42,257 nucleotides of DNA. It comes from Alphaproteobacteria bacterium. Lineage in GTDB: Bacteria > Pseudomonadota > Alphaproteobacteria > UBA828. Under the pieces are notes generated by a model that saw nothing but the letters and a program-made list of their open reading frames with translations, did not search any database and was not told where the DNA came from. Where the stretch lies: NCBI GenBank assembly GCA_022826345.1, contig JAJDVB010000105.1, positions 1 through 42,257 on the forward strand, given 5' to 3'. This document shows positions 16,334 to 25,138 of this stretch, piece after piece. A program made the position numbers and the translations under genes. How positions within the stretch are numbered: position 1 is the stretch's first letter; every line of letters starts with the position of its first letter.

Positions 16334-17008
16334 TCAACTGGCGGTTGGTCCCGCCGTCTTGTCGCTGCGCATGCCGAGGCTGTAGCGCTCCACCGTAATC
16401 CCGTCGAGGAAGTGGAACGGCCGGTCCTTGTGCCCGCCAAAACCGGGCGCCCGCATCAGGATCCCGTCCCCCGGCCCGGCGTCGAGCACGCGGGCGCCGG
16501 TGCCGCTGCGGTCGGCGCAGAGTCCGAAGCGCCCGTCTCCGCTCATCTGAACGATCACCACCAGGCCGACGTAGCGCACGTGGTCGCGGTGCGGCGTGAT
16601 GCCGCGCGCACCGGGCGGGTAGCGTTGCAGCACCAAGTCGTTCAGCGGCAGCGCCTCCAACGGCGGCTGGGCCATGGTGCCGAGCGCGGCGGCGATGAGC
16701 CGCTCCACCGCCTGGGTCAGCTGCCAGAGCCGGTGCGGTCGCGGGATCGAGAGGCAGATGTCGAAGTCCTGATAGACCGCGCGCTCGCCCTCGCCGATGA
16801 CAGGCTTGGCGGAGCGGTACGAGAGGTCCGCGCCCGCGTCGATGAACCCCTGGCACTCTGCTGGCGTCAATAGCGAAACTACGGCGGCGTCCTCGCACGC
16901 AACTTGGTCGAGGGCGGCGGCCATCTCTTCGGGGCCGGCGCGCAGCAGCGGCAGCCCAGCGCACTCTGCACCGGCTGCGATCGTTCCAGCCTCGCCGCTC
17001 GCCGTCAT
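16334..17008 (-). CDS. 2-oxoglutarate/Fe(II)-dependent dioxygenase-like protein
   Basis: 224 residues. The double-stranded beta-helix signature is HRDH (HxD, around residue 140) and a distal HFLDGITVERYSLGMR, where the His is the third iron ligand and an Arg would bind 2-oxoglutarate. The LPLNDLVLQRYPPGARGITPHRD stretch resembles DNA/protein-modifying oxygenases with an N-Q-Y-P-G-G-I--H-D pattern (AlkB-like/Ofd-like). The substrate is unknown. It lies head to tail behind nothing else and upstream of uvrD on the same strand, so a repair role is possible but unproven. Confidence 0.65.
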   Translation of the reverse strand: MTASGEAGTIAAGAECAGLPLLRAGPEEMAAALDQVACEDAAVVSLLTPAECQGFIDAGADLSYRSAKPVIGEGERAVYQDFDICLSIPRPHRLWQLTQAVERLIAAALGTMAQPPLEALPLNDLVLQRYPPGARGITPHRDHVRYVGLVVIVQMSGDGRFGLCADRSGTGARVLDAGPGDGILMRAPGFGGHKDRPFHFLDGITVERYSLGMRSDKTAGPTAS

Positions 17009-17144
17009 GGTCAGCCGACTATCGCGGAAGCCGTCGCCCCATGCCAGCCCGATGACTTCCGCACCCGGCTTTGCCGCCGCTGGCCGCGGCCCTATAGTCC
17101 CGCCGCCGTTGCGCCGGCGGCGGCGTCGCGTGAAGGAGAGTCGA

Positions 17145-18140
17145 ATGGGGTCTCAGCTGGATGTCGTCGGAATCGGCAACGCCATCGTCGATGCCGTGGC
17201 CGAGGCCGATGACGCGCTGCTCGCCGAAGAGGACCTGCCGAAGGGCTCGATGACCCTGATCGACGCCGCCCGTGCCAAGGCACTCCGCACGCGTATGGGC
17301 CAGGCGGTCGAAGTCTGCGGCGGCTCCGCCGCCAACACCATGGTGGGCGTGGCGCGGCTCGGCGGCGCCGCCGGCTATGTCGGCAAGGTGCGGGACGATG
17401 ACGCCGGCGCGGTATTCCGCCGCGATATCGAGGCCGCCGGCGTCGCTTTCCCCACCCCGGCGGCGGGAGACAGTGCCGCGACCGCGCAGTGCCTGATCTT
17501 CGTCACCCCCGACGCCCAGCGCACGATGACCACTTATCTGGGCGCCTGCGTCGAGCTCGGCCCTGCCGACATCGACCCGGACTTCATCGCGCGCGCCAGG
17601 CTGCTCTACATGGAGGGCTACCTCTGGGACCCGCCGGACGCCAAGGAGGCTTTCCGCAAGACGCTCGGTATCGCCCATGCCGCAGGCGGACGGGTCTGCC
17701 TCTCGCTCTCGGACTCCTTCTGCGTCGAGCGCCACCGGGCGGAATTGCGCGATCTGGTGGCGAACCACGTCGATGTCTTGTTCGCCAACGAGGACGAAGC
17801 AATGTCGCTTTACGAGGTCGCAGATTTCGACACGGCTCTCGCCGCGGCCCGCGCGGATTGCGCCATCGCCGTGCTCACCCGCAGCGCCAAGGGCTCGGTG
17901 GTTGCGGGGGAGGGCGCGGTTCACACCATCGAGGCCGCGCCGGTCGCTCACGTCGTGGATACCACCGGCGCGGGCGACCTCTACGCCGCGGGCTTCCTCC
18001 TAGGATTGGCGCGCGGTTTCGATCTCGCGCGCTGCGGGCGGCTCGCGGCGCTCACGGCCTGCGAGATCGTGGGCCACTACGGCGCCCGTCCGGAGGCGGA
18101 TATCGCCCCCTTTGTCGAGACCAGCCGGCATCCCCTTTAG
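17145..18140 (+). CDS. PfkB-family kinase, adenosine-kinase type
   Basis: 331 residues from MGSQLDVVGIGNAIVDA, preceded by the strong site GAAGGAGAG. PfkB signature 1 is GGSAANTMVGVARLGG and signature 2 is DTTGAGDLYAAGFLLGL with the catalytic Asp. The N-terminus (GIGNAIVD) and length fit the adenosine kinase-like sugar/nucleoside kinases widespread in alphaproteobacteria. It would phosphorylate adenosine or a related ribosyl substrate with ATP in the cytoplasm. Substrate assignment is by family resemblance only. Confidence 0.82.
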   Translation: MGSQLDVVGIGNAIVDAVAEADDALLAEEDLPKGSMTLIDAARAKALRTRMGQAVEVCGGSAANTMVGVARLGGAAGYVGKVRDDDAGAVFRRDIEAAGVAFPTPAAGDSAATAQCLIFVTPDAQRTMTTYLGACVELGPADIDPDFIARARLLYMEGYLWDPPDAKEAFRKTLGIAHAAGGRVCLSLSDSFCVERHRAELRDLVANHVDVLFANEDEAMSLYEVADFDTALAAARADCAIAVLTRSAKGSVVAGEGAVHTIEAAPVAHVVDTTGAGDLYAAGFLLGLARGFDLARCGRLAALTACEIVGHYGARPEADIAPFVETSRHPL

Positions 18141-18219
18141 ATGGCGTTTCCCGCGACGGTTGGTAACGACGCGACGAGGAATTCGCCCGCGACGAGGGAC
18201 ACGCGTTAGACCGCATTTT

Positions 18220-19458
18220 TCAGCAGGGCTCGCGAAAATAGGTGTCGAGCGCGTTGACGATCGCGCCTGCCAAATCGCGCCGGTGACCCTCGCTCTGCAG
18301 CCGTTCGGCGTCCTGGTCGTTGGAGAGGAATCCGAGCTCGACCAGCACCGAGGGGATGTCCGGCGCCTTGAGGACGCGGAAGTTGCCGAAGCGGTGCGGG
18401 CGGCTGATCAGCGGCGCCACGCGGCCGAGCTCCGGCAGCAGCGTCGCCGCCAGCACCGCCGAGCAGTTCATCGTGTTTTGCTGGACCATTGAAATCAGCA
18501 CCTTCGCGACCTCTTCGTCGTAGCCCTCGGAGAGATCGACGTCGGCGACGATGTCCGCCTTGTTCTCGCGCGCAGCGAGCTCGGCAGTCTCCACGTCCGA
18601 CGCCTCGTCCGAGAGTGTGTAGACGGAAGCGCCGCTCACTTGCCGGTTCTCCAATCGGTCGAGATGGATGGAGAGGAAGAGATCGGCTTCGGCCTCGCGA
18701 GCGATTTCGACCCGGCGGTGCAGCCCGACCTTGTGGTCGCCATCGCGGGTCATCACCGCCTGGTAGCGGCCGGATGCTTCAAGCGCCGCCCGCAGCTCGC
18801 GCGAGAACACCAATGCCAGCACCTTTTCCCGCAGGCCGTTGGTCGCGATCGCACCGGGATCGCGCCCGCCGTGGCCGGCGTCGATCGCGATCAGATAGCG
18901 TACGCGCTTGGGCGCCGGCTTGAGCGGCGGCAAAGGCACGGGCTCGGCCGGGGGCGCTCGACGTGCCTGCGTAGCCGGCTCAGAGAGGTGAGATGGACGG
19001 ATGGCGGCCCGAAACGCCGACTGCGATACCGGAACGAGATCCAGGATCAACCGGTGGGCAACCGGGGCATCCGCCTCCTGCTTCAGCAGCTCTGCCCGCC
19101 GCACGGACAGCGGTCGGTCGAGATCGAGCACGATGCGGGCAACGTCTGGCCGGAACTGACCGAAGCGCAACTGTGCCACGCCGCCGCGATCGATGGCTTG
19201 GGCCCGCTCCCCCACGCCCCAGCTCACCGCCGTCAGATCGATCACCACGCGGTCGGGATTCGCCAGGGAAAAAACACTGAACTCCACCGGCTCGGTGAGG
19301 TTCACGACCAGCCGGGTCATGTCGGCGTACTGGACGACCCGAACGTCCGTGACCGCCGGCGCGGCCAACGCCCCGGCGGCGGCAACCGCCGTGAGCAAGC
19401 CGCTGAGAGCCAGCAACGCAACCCGGTGCCGCCACATCACCTTATCGCACCGCGCCAT
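18220..19458 (-). CDS. amiC: N-acetylmuramoyl-L-alanine amidase (AmiC type)
   Basis: 412 residues (or 405 from the ATG at 19437). A signal peptide (LLALSGLLTAVAAAGALAAPA) is followed by an AMIN domain (about 35-140) that binds peptidoglycan or septal sites, a proline-rich linker (PAEPVPLPPLKPAPK), and an Amidase_3 domain (about 188-410). Zinc/catalytic residues are seen in AIDAGHGGRDPGA, the Glu of NGLREKVLAL, FLSIHLD and VLVELGFLSN. It cleaves the amide between MurNAc and the stem peptide in the periplasm during daughter-cell separation; the internal insertion before MVQQNTMNCS matches the regulatory helix of EnvC-activated amidases. Confidence 0.92.
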   Translation of the reverse strand: MARCDKVMWRHRVALLALSGLLTAVAAAGALAAPAVTDVRVVQYADMTRLVVNLTEPVEFSVFSLANPDRVVIDLTAVSWGVGERAQAIDRGGVAQLRFGQFRPDVARIVLDLDRPLSVRRAELLKQEADAPVAHRLILDLVPVSQSAFRAAIRPSHLSEPATQARRAPPAEPVPLPPLKPAPKRVRYLIAIDAGHGGRDPGAIATNGLREKVLALVFSRELRAALEASGRYQAVMTRDGDHKVGLHRRVEIAREAEADLFLSIHLDRLENRQVSGASVYTLSDEASDVETAELAARENKADIVADVDLSEGYDEEVAKVLISMVQQNTMNCSAVLAATLLPELGRVAPLISRPHRFGNFRVLKAPDIPSVLVELGFLSNDQDAERLQSEGHRRDLAGAIVNALDTYFREPC

Positions 19459-19560
19459 ACCGGAATCCGTCTCCCGTCATACTGGCTATTCTCGAGTCGC
19501 AGCAACGCCGGGCGCGACGCCGGTCGTGCTATTCTGATTGTGCTGGGGAGGAACGACGAC

Positions 19561-20331
19561 ATGGCGCGAAACGGGGGTGCAACGGCAACACGGAAGACGC
19601 GCCGCTCGCGCGCCGAGAGTCGCGCACGGCGCGAGCTCGCGGCGTGCTATCGCATGTTCTACCGGCGCGGCATGGATGACCTGATCTACACCCACCTCTC
19701 AGTGCGGATCCCGGACCAGCGCGACCGCTACCTCTTCATCGGCTTCGGCCAGCTCTTCGACGACGTGACCGCATCGAGCCTGATGACCGTCGACGTCGAG
19801 GGCCGCAACGTCGGTACGACACCGGGGGAGGTCAATCCGTCGGGCTGGGTGGTGCACCGGACCGTCTTCGAGGCGGTGCCGGAGGCTGAGAGCGTGATGC
19901 ACCTCCACACGGTGCCAGGGGTCGCCGTCTCAGCGCAGAAAGACGGGCTGCTGCCGATCAACCAGTTCGCGATCACCCACGCCGGCCAGATCGCCTACCA
20001 CGACTATGACGGTCCCGGCCTCAGGCCGGCCGAGCAGAAGACCCTGGTTCGCGATCTCGGCGACAAGCGCATGATGTTCCTGCGCAACCACGGCACGCTC
20101 ACCTGGGGCCGTTCCATCGCGGAGGCGTTCACGCTGATGCACTATCTGGAGCGCACCTGCGAGATTCAGATCGCGGCCCAGGCGGGCGGTAAGCCGGCGC
20201 TGCCGTCCAAGTCGGTCATCGAGCGCACGGCGGCGATCGGCCAGGGGACCGGGAACGTGGAATGGGCCAGGATCGGCTTCGAGGCGCTGCTGCGCCGCCT
20301 GGACCGGGAGGACCCCTCCTACCGCCGGTAG
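19561..20331 (+). CDS. Class II aldolase/adducin family protein
   Basis: 256 residues starting after a good ribosome site (GGGGAGGA). The fold is indicated by THLSVRIP, the metal-binding pair in VMHLHTVPG and the distal His in FLRNHGTLTWG. A basic N-terminal tail (about 1-25) precedes the domain. Such proteins are aldolases, epimerases or decarboxylases acting on phosphorylated or free hydroxy acids; some members of this adducin-like branch have no proven activity. It is 31 nt upstream of a D-lactate/glycolate dehydrogenase-like gene on the same strand, suggesting joint work on a 2-hydroxyacid. Confidence 0.78.
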   Translation: MARNGGATATRKTRRSRAESRARRELAACYRMFYRRGMDDLIYTHLSVRIPDQRDRYLFIGFGQLFDDVTASSLMTVDVEGRNVGTTPGEVNPSGWVVHRTVFEAVPEAESVMHLHTVPGVAVSAQKDGLLPINQFAITHAGQIAYHDYDGPGLRPAEQKTLVRDLGDKRMMFLRNHGTLTWGRSIAEAFTLMHYLERTCEIQIAAQAGGKPALPSKSVIERTAAIGQGTGNVEWARIGFEALLRRLDREDPSYRR

Positions 20332-20362
20332 CGTCGTCGGCGCGGCACGCTATAGTGTTGTC

Positions 20363-21757
20363 ATGGCTACCATACTGAAAACGACAGATACACGGAGCGC
20401 GGTGGACGAGCTTGCCGCGCTCTTGGGCGACCGGCTCTCGACCTCGCGCGCGGTGTGCGAGCATCACGCGACCGGCGAGACCTACCACGCGCCGCACCCG
20501 CCGGATGCCGTGACCTTCCCCGAGACGACCGAGGAAGTCGCCGAAATCGTCCGCGTCTGCGCGGCGCACGGCGTGCCCATGGTGCCCTATGGGGTGGGCA
20601 CCTCAGTCGAAGGCAATGTCTGCGCGCTGGAGGGCGGAGTCACCCTCGACATGGGGCGGATGAACAAGGTTCTTCGGGTGAGCCAGGAGGACCTCGACGT
20701 CACCGTGCAGGCCGGTGTCACGCGCAAGCAGCTGAATACGCATTTGCGGGATACGGGGCTCTTCTTCCCCATCGATCCGGGGGCGGATGCAACGCTCGGC
20801 GGCATGACTGCGACGCGCGCCTCCGGCACCAATGCCGTGCGCTACGGCACGCTGAAGGAGAACGTGCTGGGCCTCACGGTGGTGCTGCCCGACGGGCAAA
20901 TCATCACGACCGGCGGGCGCGCCCGCAAGTCGGCAGCAGGCTATGACCTGACCCGGCTCTTCGTGGGCTCCGAGGGGACTCTCGGCGTGATGACCGAGAT
21001 CACGCTCAGGCTCTACGGCATCCCCGAGGCGATTTCGGCGGCGGTGTGCTCCTTCCCATCGCTGGAAGCCGCGGTCAACACGGTGATCCTGACCATCCAG
21101 TCGGGCATTCCTATCGCCCGCGTTGAGCTGCTCGACGATATCCAGATGGACGCCTGCAACAAGTTCTCGAAGCTCGACTACGCGCCGAAGGACACGCTCT
21201 TCTTCGAGTTCCACGGCACCGAACAGGGCGTCGCCGAGCAGGTGGAACAGGTGCGCGAGATCGTCGAGGAGTTCGGCGGCTCGGACTTCCGCTGGGCGAC
21301 CAAACCGGAAGACCGGAACGCGCTCTGGCAGGCGCGCCACGATGTCTATTACGCCTGCCTCGCACTGCAACCGGGCAAGAAGGGCTGGGCAACCGATGTG
21401 TGCGTGCCGATCTCGCGCCTCGCCGAATGTCTGATCGAGACCAAGGAGGAACTCGATGCGTCGCCCCTGCTCGCGCCGATCGTCGGCCACGTGGGGGATG
21501 GCAACTTCCACGTCTGCTTCCTGATCGACCCGGACGATCCGGCCGAGATGGCGGAGGCCAAGCGCCTCAACGAGGGCATGATCGACCGCGCGCTCGCCAT
21601 GGGCGGCACCAGCACGGGCGAGCACGGCATCGGTTGCGGCAAGCTCGACTATCTGGAGGCCGAGCACGGCGCCGGCGCGGTCGACCTGATGCGCACGATC
21701 AAGCGTTCATTCGACCCCCACAACCTGATGAATCCGGGGAAGGTGGTCGTCGTCTAA
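20363..21757 (+). CDS. FAD-linked D-2-hydroxyacid (D-lactate/glycolate) dehydrogenase
   Basis: 464 residues. The FAD-binding PCMH domain (about 45-225) contains VPYGVGTSVEGNV and GATLGGMTATRASGTNAVRYGT-type motifs, and the C-terminal FAD-oxidase domain ends with IVGHVGDGNFHVCF, STGEHGIGCGK and SFDPHNLMNPGK. This is the GlcD/LDHD group. It would oxidise D-lactate, glycolate or a similar 2-hydroxyacid and pass electrons to quinone or a cytochrome. GlcE/GlcF subunits are not adjacent, favouring a single-subunit LDHD-type enzyme. The upstream class II aldolase gene and the nearby TRAP transporter support hydroxyacid use. Confidence 0.87.
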   Translation: MATILKTTDTRSAVDELAALLGDRLSTSRAVCEHHATGETYHAPHPPDAVTFPETTEEVAEIVRVCAAHGVPMVPYGVGTSVEGNVCALEGGVTLDMGRMNKVLRVSQEDLDVTVQAGVTRKQLNTHLRDTGLFFPIDPGADATLGGMTATRASGTNAVRYGTLKENVLGLTVVLPDGQIITTGGRARKSAAGYDLTRLFVGSEGTLGVMTEITLRLYGIPEAISAAVCSFPSLEAAVNTVILTIQSGIPIARVELLDDIQMDACNKFSKLDYAPKDTLFFEFHGTEQGVAEQVEQVREIVEEFGGSDFRWATKPEDRNALWQARHDVYYACLALQPGKKGWATDVCVPISRLAECLIETKEELDASPLLAPIVGHVGDGNFHVCFLIDPDDPAEMAEAKRLNEGMIDRALAMGGTSTGEHGIGCGKLDYLEAEHGAGAVDLMRTIKRSFDPHNLMNPGKVVVV

Positions 21758-21789
21758 CCGCCTAAGGACGCCCAGACCCCACCGGGCCA

Positions 21790-22980
21790 TCAGGCATCGT
21801 CCGGCATCGCGCGCTTCAAGTACCCGTCGAATAGCGGCACCGTGAACGCGGTATCTCCGTGGGCGGGGCTGTAGATCATGCCCTTCGCGATCAACTTCGC
21901 TCGAATTGGGGCTACCGAACGCACCGATTTGTCCAGCACGCTCGCGACGGCGCCGGAGCGATGCGGGCCTTCGCCGAGCGTAGCCATGGCGCGCAAGTAG
22001 CGCTTCTCCGCCGGCGCCAGACGGTCGAAGCGGACACGGAAAAAGCCCGCGTCGAGTTCCGCGACCGCCCGCGCAGTGGCAGCCTCCACATCGCAAGCGG
22101 TGATAGGGGAGTCGCCCGCGTAGTTCCAACAGTTCTTTCCCCACTCCTGTAGGAAGTAAGGATATCGCCGTGTACGCTCGACAATCGCTTGTAGCGCAGA
22201 GTGTTCGTAGGTCACACCCAGCCGCTCGGCCGGCGCTTGGAGCGCGGTCGATGCTGCGTCTTCATCAAGGGGTCCAATCTCGGCGAACGAGAAAAGACGC
22301 TCCGCGTACGACTTGGCTGCGCCGGTCCGTGCGACGAGTTGAGGAAGTCCGGCTCCCAACAGGGTCACGGGAAGCTCGCGCTGGGCTGCTTGATGGAGCG
22401 CGGCAATCAGAGCACCCAGTTGACGTTCCTCGACGTACTGGAGCTCGTCTACGAAGAGTACCAGCGCCGTGCGCTGGTCGAGGGCGGCGGCGCCGGCGGC
22501 GCAAAGTAATTCGCCGAGGTCGTGGTCGAGTACCCCGCTGTCGGCGAGACCACGCTCACCGCTGAACTCCACGCCGACTTCGAACCCTTGATACGAGACT
22601 TTCGTGGCGCGAGCGAACCCGGCCAGGGCCTGAAGCGCCCACTTCGCGGCGGAGCCAGCCGCCGCGAGACGGTCCATTCTGATCAGGGCCGAACGCAGCG
22701 GCGCCGCGAGCAGATCGGGCAGTGAGCGATCCTCCGGGGCTTCCAACTGAACGGTGACGAACCCTCGGCTTTCGGCATCCCTCGCGATGCGGTTGAGAAG
22801 GACGGTCTTGCCGACTCCCCGCAGGCCGGTCATCAGAACGCTCTTGGCTGTCCGTCCGTCGCGAATGCGGTCGAGAGCGACCGCCGCTTCCTCAAGAAGC
22901 GCACTGCGCCCTGCCAGTTCCGGAGGCGGCGTCCCTGCGCCGGGCGCGTAGGGGTTCGTCCGAGGGTCCATTTCAATCAA
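21790..22980 (-). CDS. AAA ATPase with C-terminal winged helix (ORC/Cdc6-like architecture)
   Basis: 396 residues (MIEMDPRTNPYAPG; an ATG nine bases later is an alternative). Walker A is LMTGLRGVGKTVLL, Walker B LVLFVDELQYVEE, and sensor-like residues follow (TLLGAGLPQL). The C-terminal 80 residues, including SGAVASVLDKSVRSVAPIRAKLIAKGMIY, look like a winged helix, as in ORC1/Cdc6-like and other DNA-associated ATPases. The gene sits between the D-lactate dehydrogenase-like and TRAP genes, has its own operator-like dyad upstream and is unrelated in function, so it may be an inserted accessory gene. Possible roles include defence, regulation or DNA maintenance; none is shown. Confidence 0.75.
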   Translation of the reverse strand: MIEMDPRTNPYAPGAGTPPPELAGRSALLEEAAVALDRIRDGRTAKSVLMTGLRGVGKTVLLNRIARDAESRGFVTVQLEAPEDRSLPDLLAAPLRSALIRMDRLAAAGSAAKWALQALAGFARATKVSYQGFEVGVEFSGERGLADSGVLDHDLGELLCAAGAAALDQRTALVLFVDELQYVEERQLGALIAALHQAAQRELPVTLLGAGLPQLVARTGAAKSYAERLFSFAEIGPLDEDAASTALQAPAERLGVTYEHSALQAIVERTRRYPYFLQEWGKNCWNYAGDSPITACDVEAATARAVAELDAGFFRVRFDRLAPAEKRYLRAMATLGEGPHRSGAVASVLDKSVRSVAPIRAKLIAKGMIYSPAHGDTAFTVPLFDGYLKRAMPDDA

Positions 22981-22981
22981 G

Positions 22982-23020
22982 GTTATCCCAAGTTATCTAA
23001 AATCGCTAACCTTGGGTAAC
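22982..23020. promoter_or_regulatory. 39-bp dyad operator upstream of the AAA ATPase gene
   Basis: GTTA occurs at 22982 and 22992, and TAAC at 23007 and 23017, all symmetric about position 23001, with CCCAAG (22987-22992) and CTTGGG (23011-23016) nearly symmetric inside. It ends one base before the start codon. The AT-rich centre on the minus strand (GATTTTAGATAAC) may hold the -10 box. An autoregulatory site for the ATPase's winged helix or a separate repressor is likely. Confidence 0.55.
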
Positions 23021-23063
23021 TTCGGTTGAATTGCGGCAGGTGTGCGACGGCGGTGAATGCGCC

Positions 23064-24425
23064 TCAATCGAGCATCGTGCGCGGCAGCCACATGGCGATC
23101 TCTGGGAAGGCGATGACCAGCCCGAGCCCGATGAGCTGCAGGATCACGAAGGGGATGATCCCGCGGTAGATCTGCTGAATGCGCACTTCGGGCGGGGCTA
23201 CGCCCTTCATGTAGAAGAGCGCGAAGCCGAAGGGCGGCGTCAGGAACGAGGTCTGCAGGTTCACCGCCATCAGGATCGAGAACCAATAGACCACCTCGAG
23301 CTTGGGCACGTGGTCGCCGAAGTCGAGCCCCGCCAGGATCGGTGCAAACACCGGCAGCACGATCAGCGTGATCTCGATCCAGTCGAAGAAGAACCCCAGG
23401 AGGAAGGTCACAATCATCAGGATGAAGAGGATTCCCCAGGGCCCGACGCCGACGGAATAGACCAAATCCTCGATCAGCTGATCGCCGCCGAGCGAGCGGA
23501 AGACGTAGGAGAACGCCGTGGCGCCAACGAAGATGAAGAACAGCATGCCGTTGGTGAGCGCCGTGCGCTCGACCACGTCCCGCAGCACCTTCCACGAGAG
23601 CTTGCGGTTGATGACCGCCAGCAGGACCGCGCCGAAGGCGCCGACACCTGCGGCTTCGGTGGGCGTCGCCCAGCCGAGCACGATCGAGCCCAGCACCAGC
23701 AGGATGAGGAAGACCGCGGGAATGAAGCCCCGCAGCAGCAGGAAGATCAGCTCGCGCGTGCTCTTGGGCCCCATATCCTTCGGCAATGGAGGCGCGAGAT
23801 GCGGCTTAAAACGGCACAGCGTCAATATGTAGATGAAGTAAAGGCCCGCCAGCATTAGGCCCGGGAACACCGCCGCCACGAAAAGTGTGCCGACCGAGCG
23901 GCCCAACAGGTCCGCCATGATCACCAGCATGATGCTGGGCGGTATCAGGATGCCGAGCGTGCCCGACGACGCAATCGTGCCGGTGGCGAGCTCCATGTTG
24001 TACTTGCGCTGCAGCATGACCGGCAGTGCCATCAGGCTGATCATCACCACCGAGGCGCCGATGATGCCGGTGGTCGCGGCGAGGATGGTGCCCATGACCG
24101 TGACCGCGAGCGCGAGCCCGCCCGGAGTCCGCCTTAGCAGGACTTGGAGGCAATAGAGCAGGTCGGCGGCGACGCCGGAACGTTCCAGCATCGTGCCCAT
24201 GAAGATGAACATGGGGATCGCCACCAGCACCAGATTGTCGGCGATGCCCCAGATGCGGAGCGGCAGGTTGAAGAATTGGATGACATGAAAGACGTCGAGC
24301 GCGGCGCCGAGGAAGCCGAAGCCCAGCGCCACGCCGCCGAGGACGAAGCCGACGGGAAAGCCCGAGAACAGCAGGATCGCCAGCGCGCCGAACATGAACG
24401 CCGGCAGGTAGTCCTCGATGTACAT
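23064..24425 (-). CDS. dctM: TRAP transporter large permease (DctM)
   Basis: 453 residues, about 12-13 hydrophobic segments throughout, starting YLPAFMFGALAILLFSGFPVGFVLGGVALGFG. Conserved TRAP large-subunit patterns include VAIPMFIFMGTMLERSG, GIIGASVVMISLMALPVML, and ASSGTLGILIPPSIMLVI. It forms the ion-coupled translocation channel with DctQ in the inner membrane. The start is 3 nt after the dctQ stop, so the genes are cotranscribed and probably translationally coupled. Confidence 0.95.
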   Translation of the reverse strand: MYIEDYLPAFMFGALAILLFSGFPVGFVLGGVALGFGFLGAALDVFHVIQFFNLPLRIWGIADNLVLVAIPMFIFMGTMLERSGVAADLLYCLQVLLRRTPGGLALAVTVMGTILAATTGIIGASVVMISLMALPVMLQRKYNMELATGTIASSGTLGILIPPSIMLVIMADLLGRSVGTLFVAAVFPGLMLAGLYFIYILTLCRFKPHLAPPLPKDMGPKSTRELIFLLLRGFIPAVFLILLVLGSIVLGWATPTEAAGVGAFGAVLLAVINRKLSWKVLRDVVERTALTNGMLFFIFVGATAFSYVFRSLGGDQLIEDLVYSVGVGPWGILFILMIVTFLLGFFFDWIEITLIVLPVFAPILAGLDFGDHVPKLEVVYWFSILMAVNLQTSFLTPPFGFALFYMKGVAPPEVRIQQIYRGIIPFVILQLIGLGLVIAFPEIAMWLPRTMLD

Positions 24426-24428
24426 GTC

Positions 24429-25016
24429 CTACTGCTCCCGGCCCGGCGTGGTGGGCTCGGGACGTTTCGGCACTGCCGTACTCTCGTCGCTCAGGGCGCG
24501 ACGGTGCTCGGGCGAACCGAACAGCTCGATGAACTTGCGCAGCAGCACTGCGATCGCGGCCATGCCCAGGAGCAGCATTCCGGCGGGCAGGAACCCCTTG
24601 ATCGCCCAGCGGTAGGGCAGACCGGTCGCGGAGTCCGAGGCCTCGTTCAGGTTCCAGGAACGCTCCACGAAGTCGATCGCGAAGTAGAAAACGATGGCAC
24701 AGTAGGGAATGGCGAAAACCAGGCAGCCGACAAATTCGATCCAGCGCTGTGTCGTGGGACTGAAGCGCTCGTGCACGAGGCTGATCCGCACATGAGCGTT
24801 CTTCAGGTAGGCGAAGCCGAGGCAGAGCAGGAACAGCGCGGCGTGCAGGTGCCATTCGCCTTCCTGCAACTTTGTCGAACCCAGCACCAGAAAGCGGCGG
24901 GTGATAACGTCGAAGATGATGATGATCATCAGCGGCACCGAGATCCAGGCACCGATGCGCCCGACCCATGTCGCCACCGAATTGAGGACGCCCTCAACTC
25001 TCAGGAGGTACCGCAT
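24429..25016 (-). CDS. dctQ: TRAP transporter small permease (DctQ)
   Basis: 195 residues with four predicted membrane segments (about 20-40, 58-75, 97-117, 145-165) and the DctQ-typical start GAWISVPLMIIIIFDVITRRF, with KLQEGEWHLHAALFLLCLGFAYLKNAHVRI-type family sequence. A charged cytoplasmic tail ends the protein. AAAGGA precedes the ATG. It pairs with DctM and lies downstream of dctP, separated from it by strong hairpins. Confidence 0.93.
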   Translation of the reverse strand: MRYLLRVEGVLNSVATWVGRIGAWISVPLMIIIIFDVITRRFLVLGSTKLQEGEWHLHAALFLLCLGFAYLKNAHVRISLVHERFSPTTQRWIEFVGCLVFAIPYCAIVFYFAIDFVERSWNLNEASDSATGLPYRWAIKGFLPAGMLLLGMAAIAVLLRKFIELFGSPEHRRALSDESTAVPKRPEPTTPGREQ

Positions 25017-25048
25017 GCAGTCCTTTACTGCCGTCCCACTGAGACAAT

Positions 25049-25129
25049 AGGGGAGCGCCGGAACGCGGTCTACACCGGTTCCGGCGCCCCTCGATTGTGG
25101 GGAAGCCGCACGCCGCGGCGTGCGGCTTC
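25049..25129 (-). terminator. Two strong hairpins between dctP and dctQ
   Basis: GCGCCGGAAC / GTTCCGGCGC (arms 25055-25064 and 25078-25087) forms a 10-bp stem extended by AGGG/CCCT. A 28-nt perfect palindrome follows at 25102-25129 (arms GAAGCCGCACGCCG and CGGCGTGCGGCTTC). They lie just after the dctP stop, with no long U-run. They probably stabilise the dctP message or attenuate read-through into dctQM, giving more binding protein than permease. Confidence 0.6.
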
Positions 25130-25138
25130 AGCTCAACC

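Noticed and set aside
16797..17144. N-terminal extension of the PfkB kinase
   Set aside because: The ATG at 17145 has a strong ribosome site and matches the family N-terminus; the extension is antisense to the oxygenase gene.
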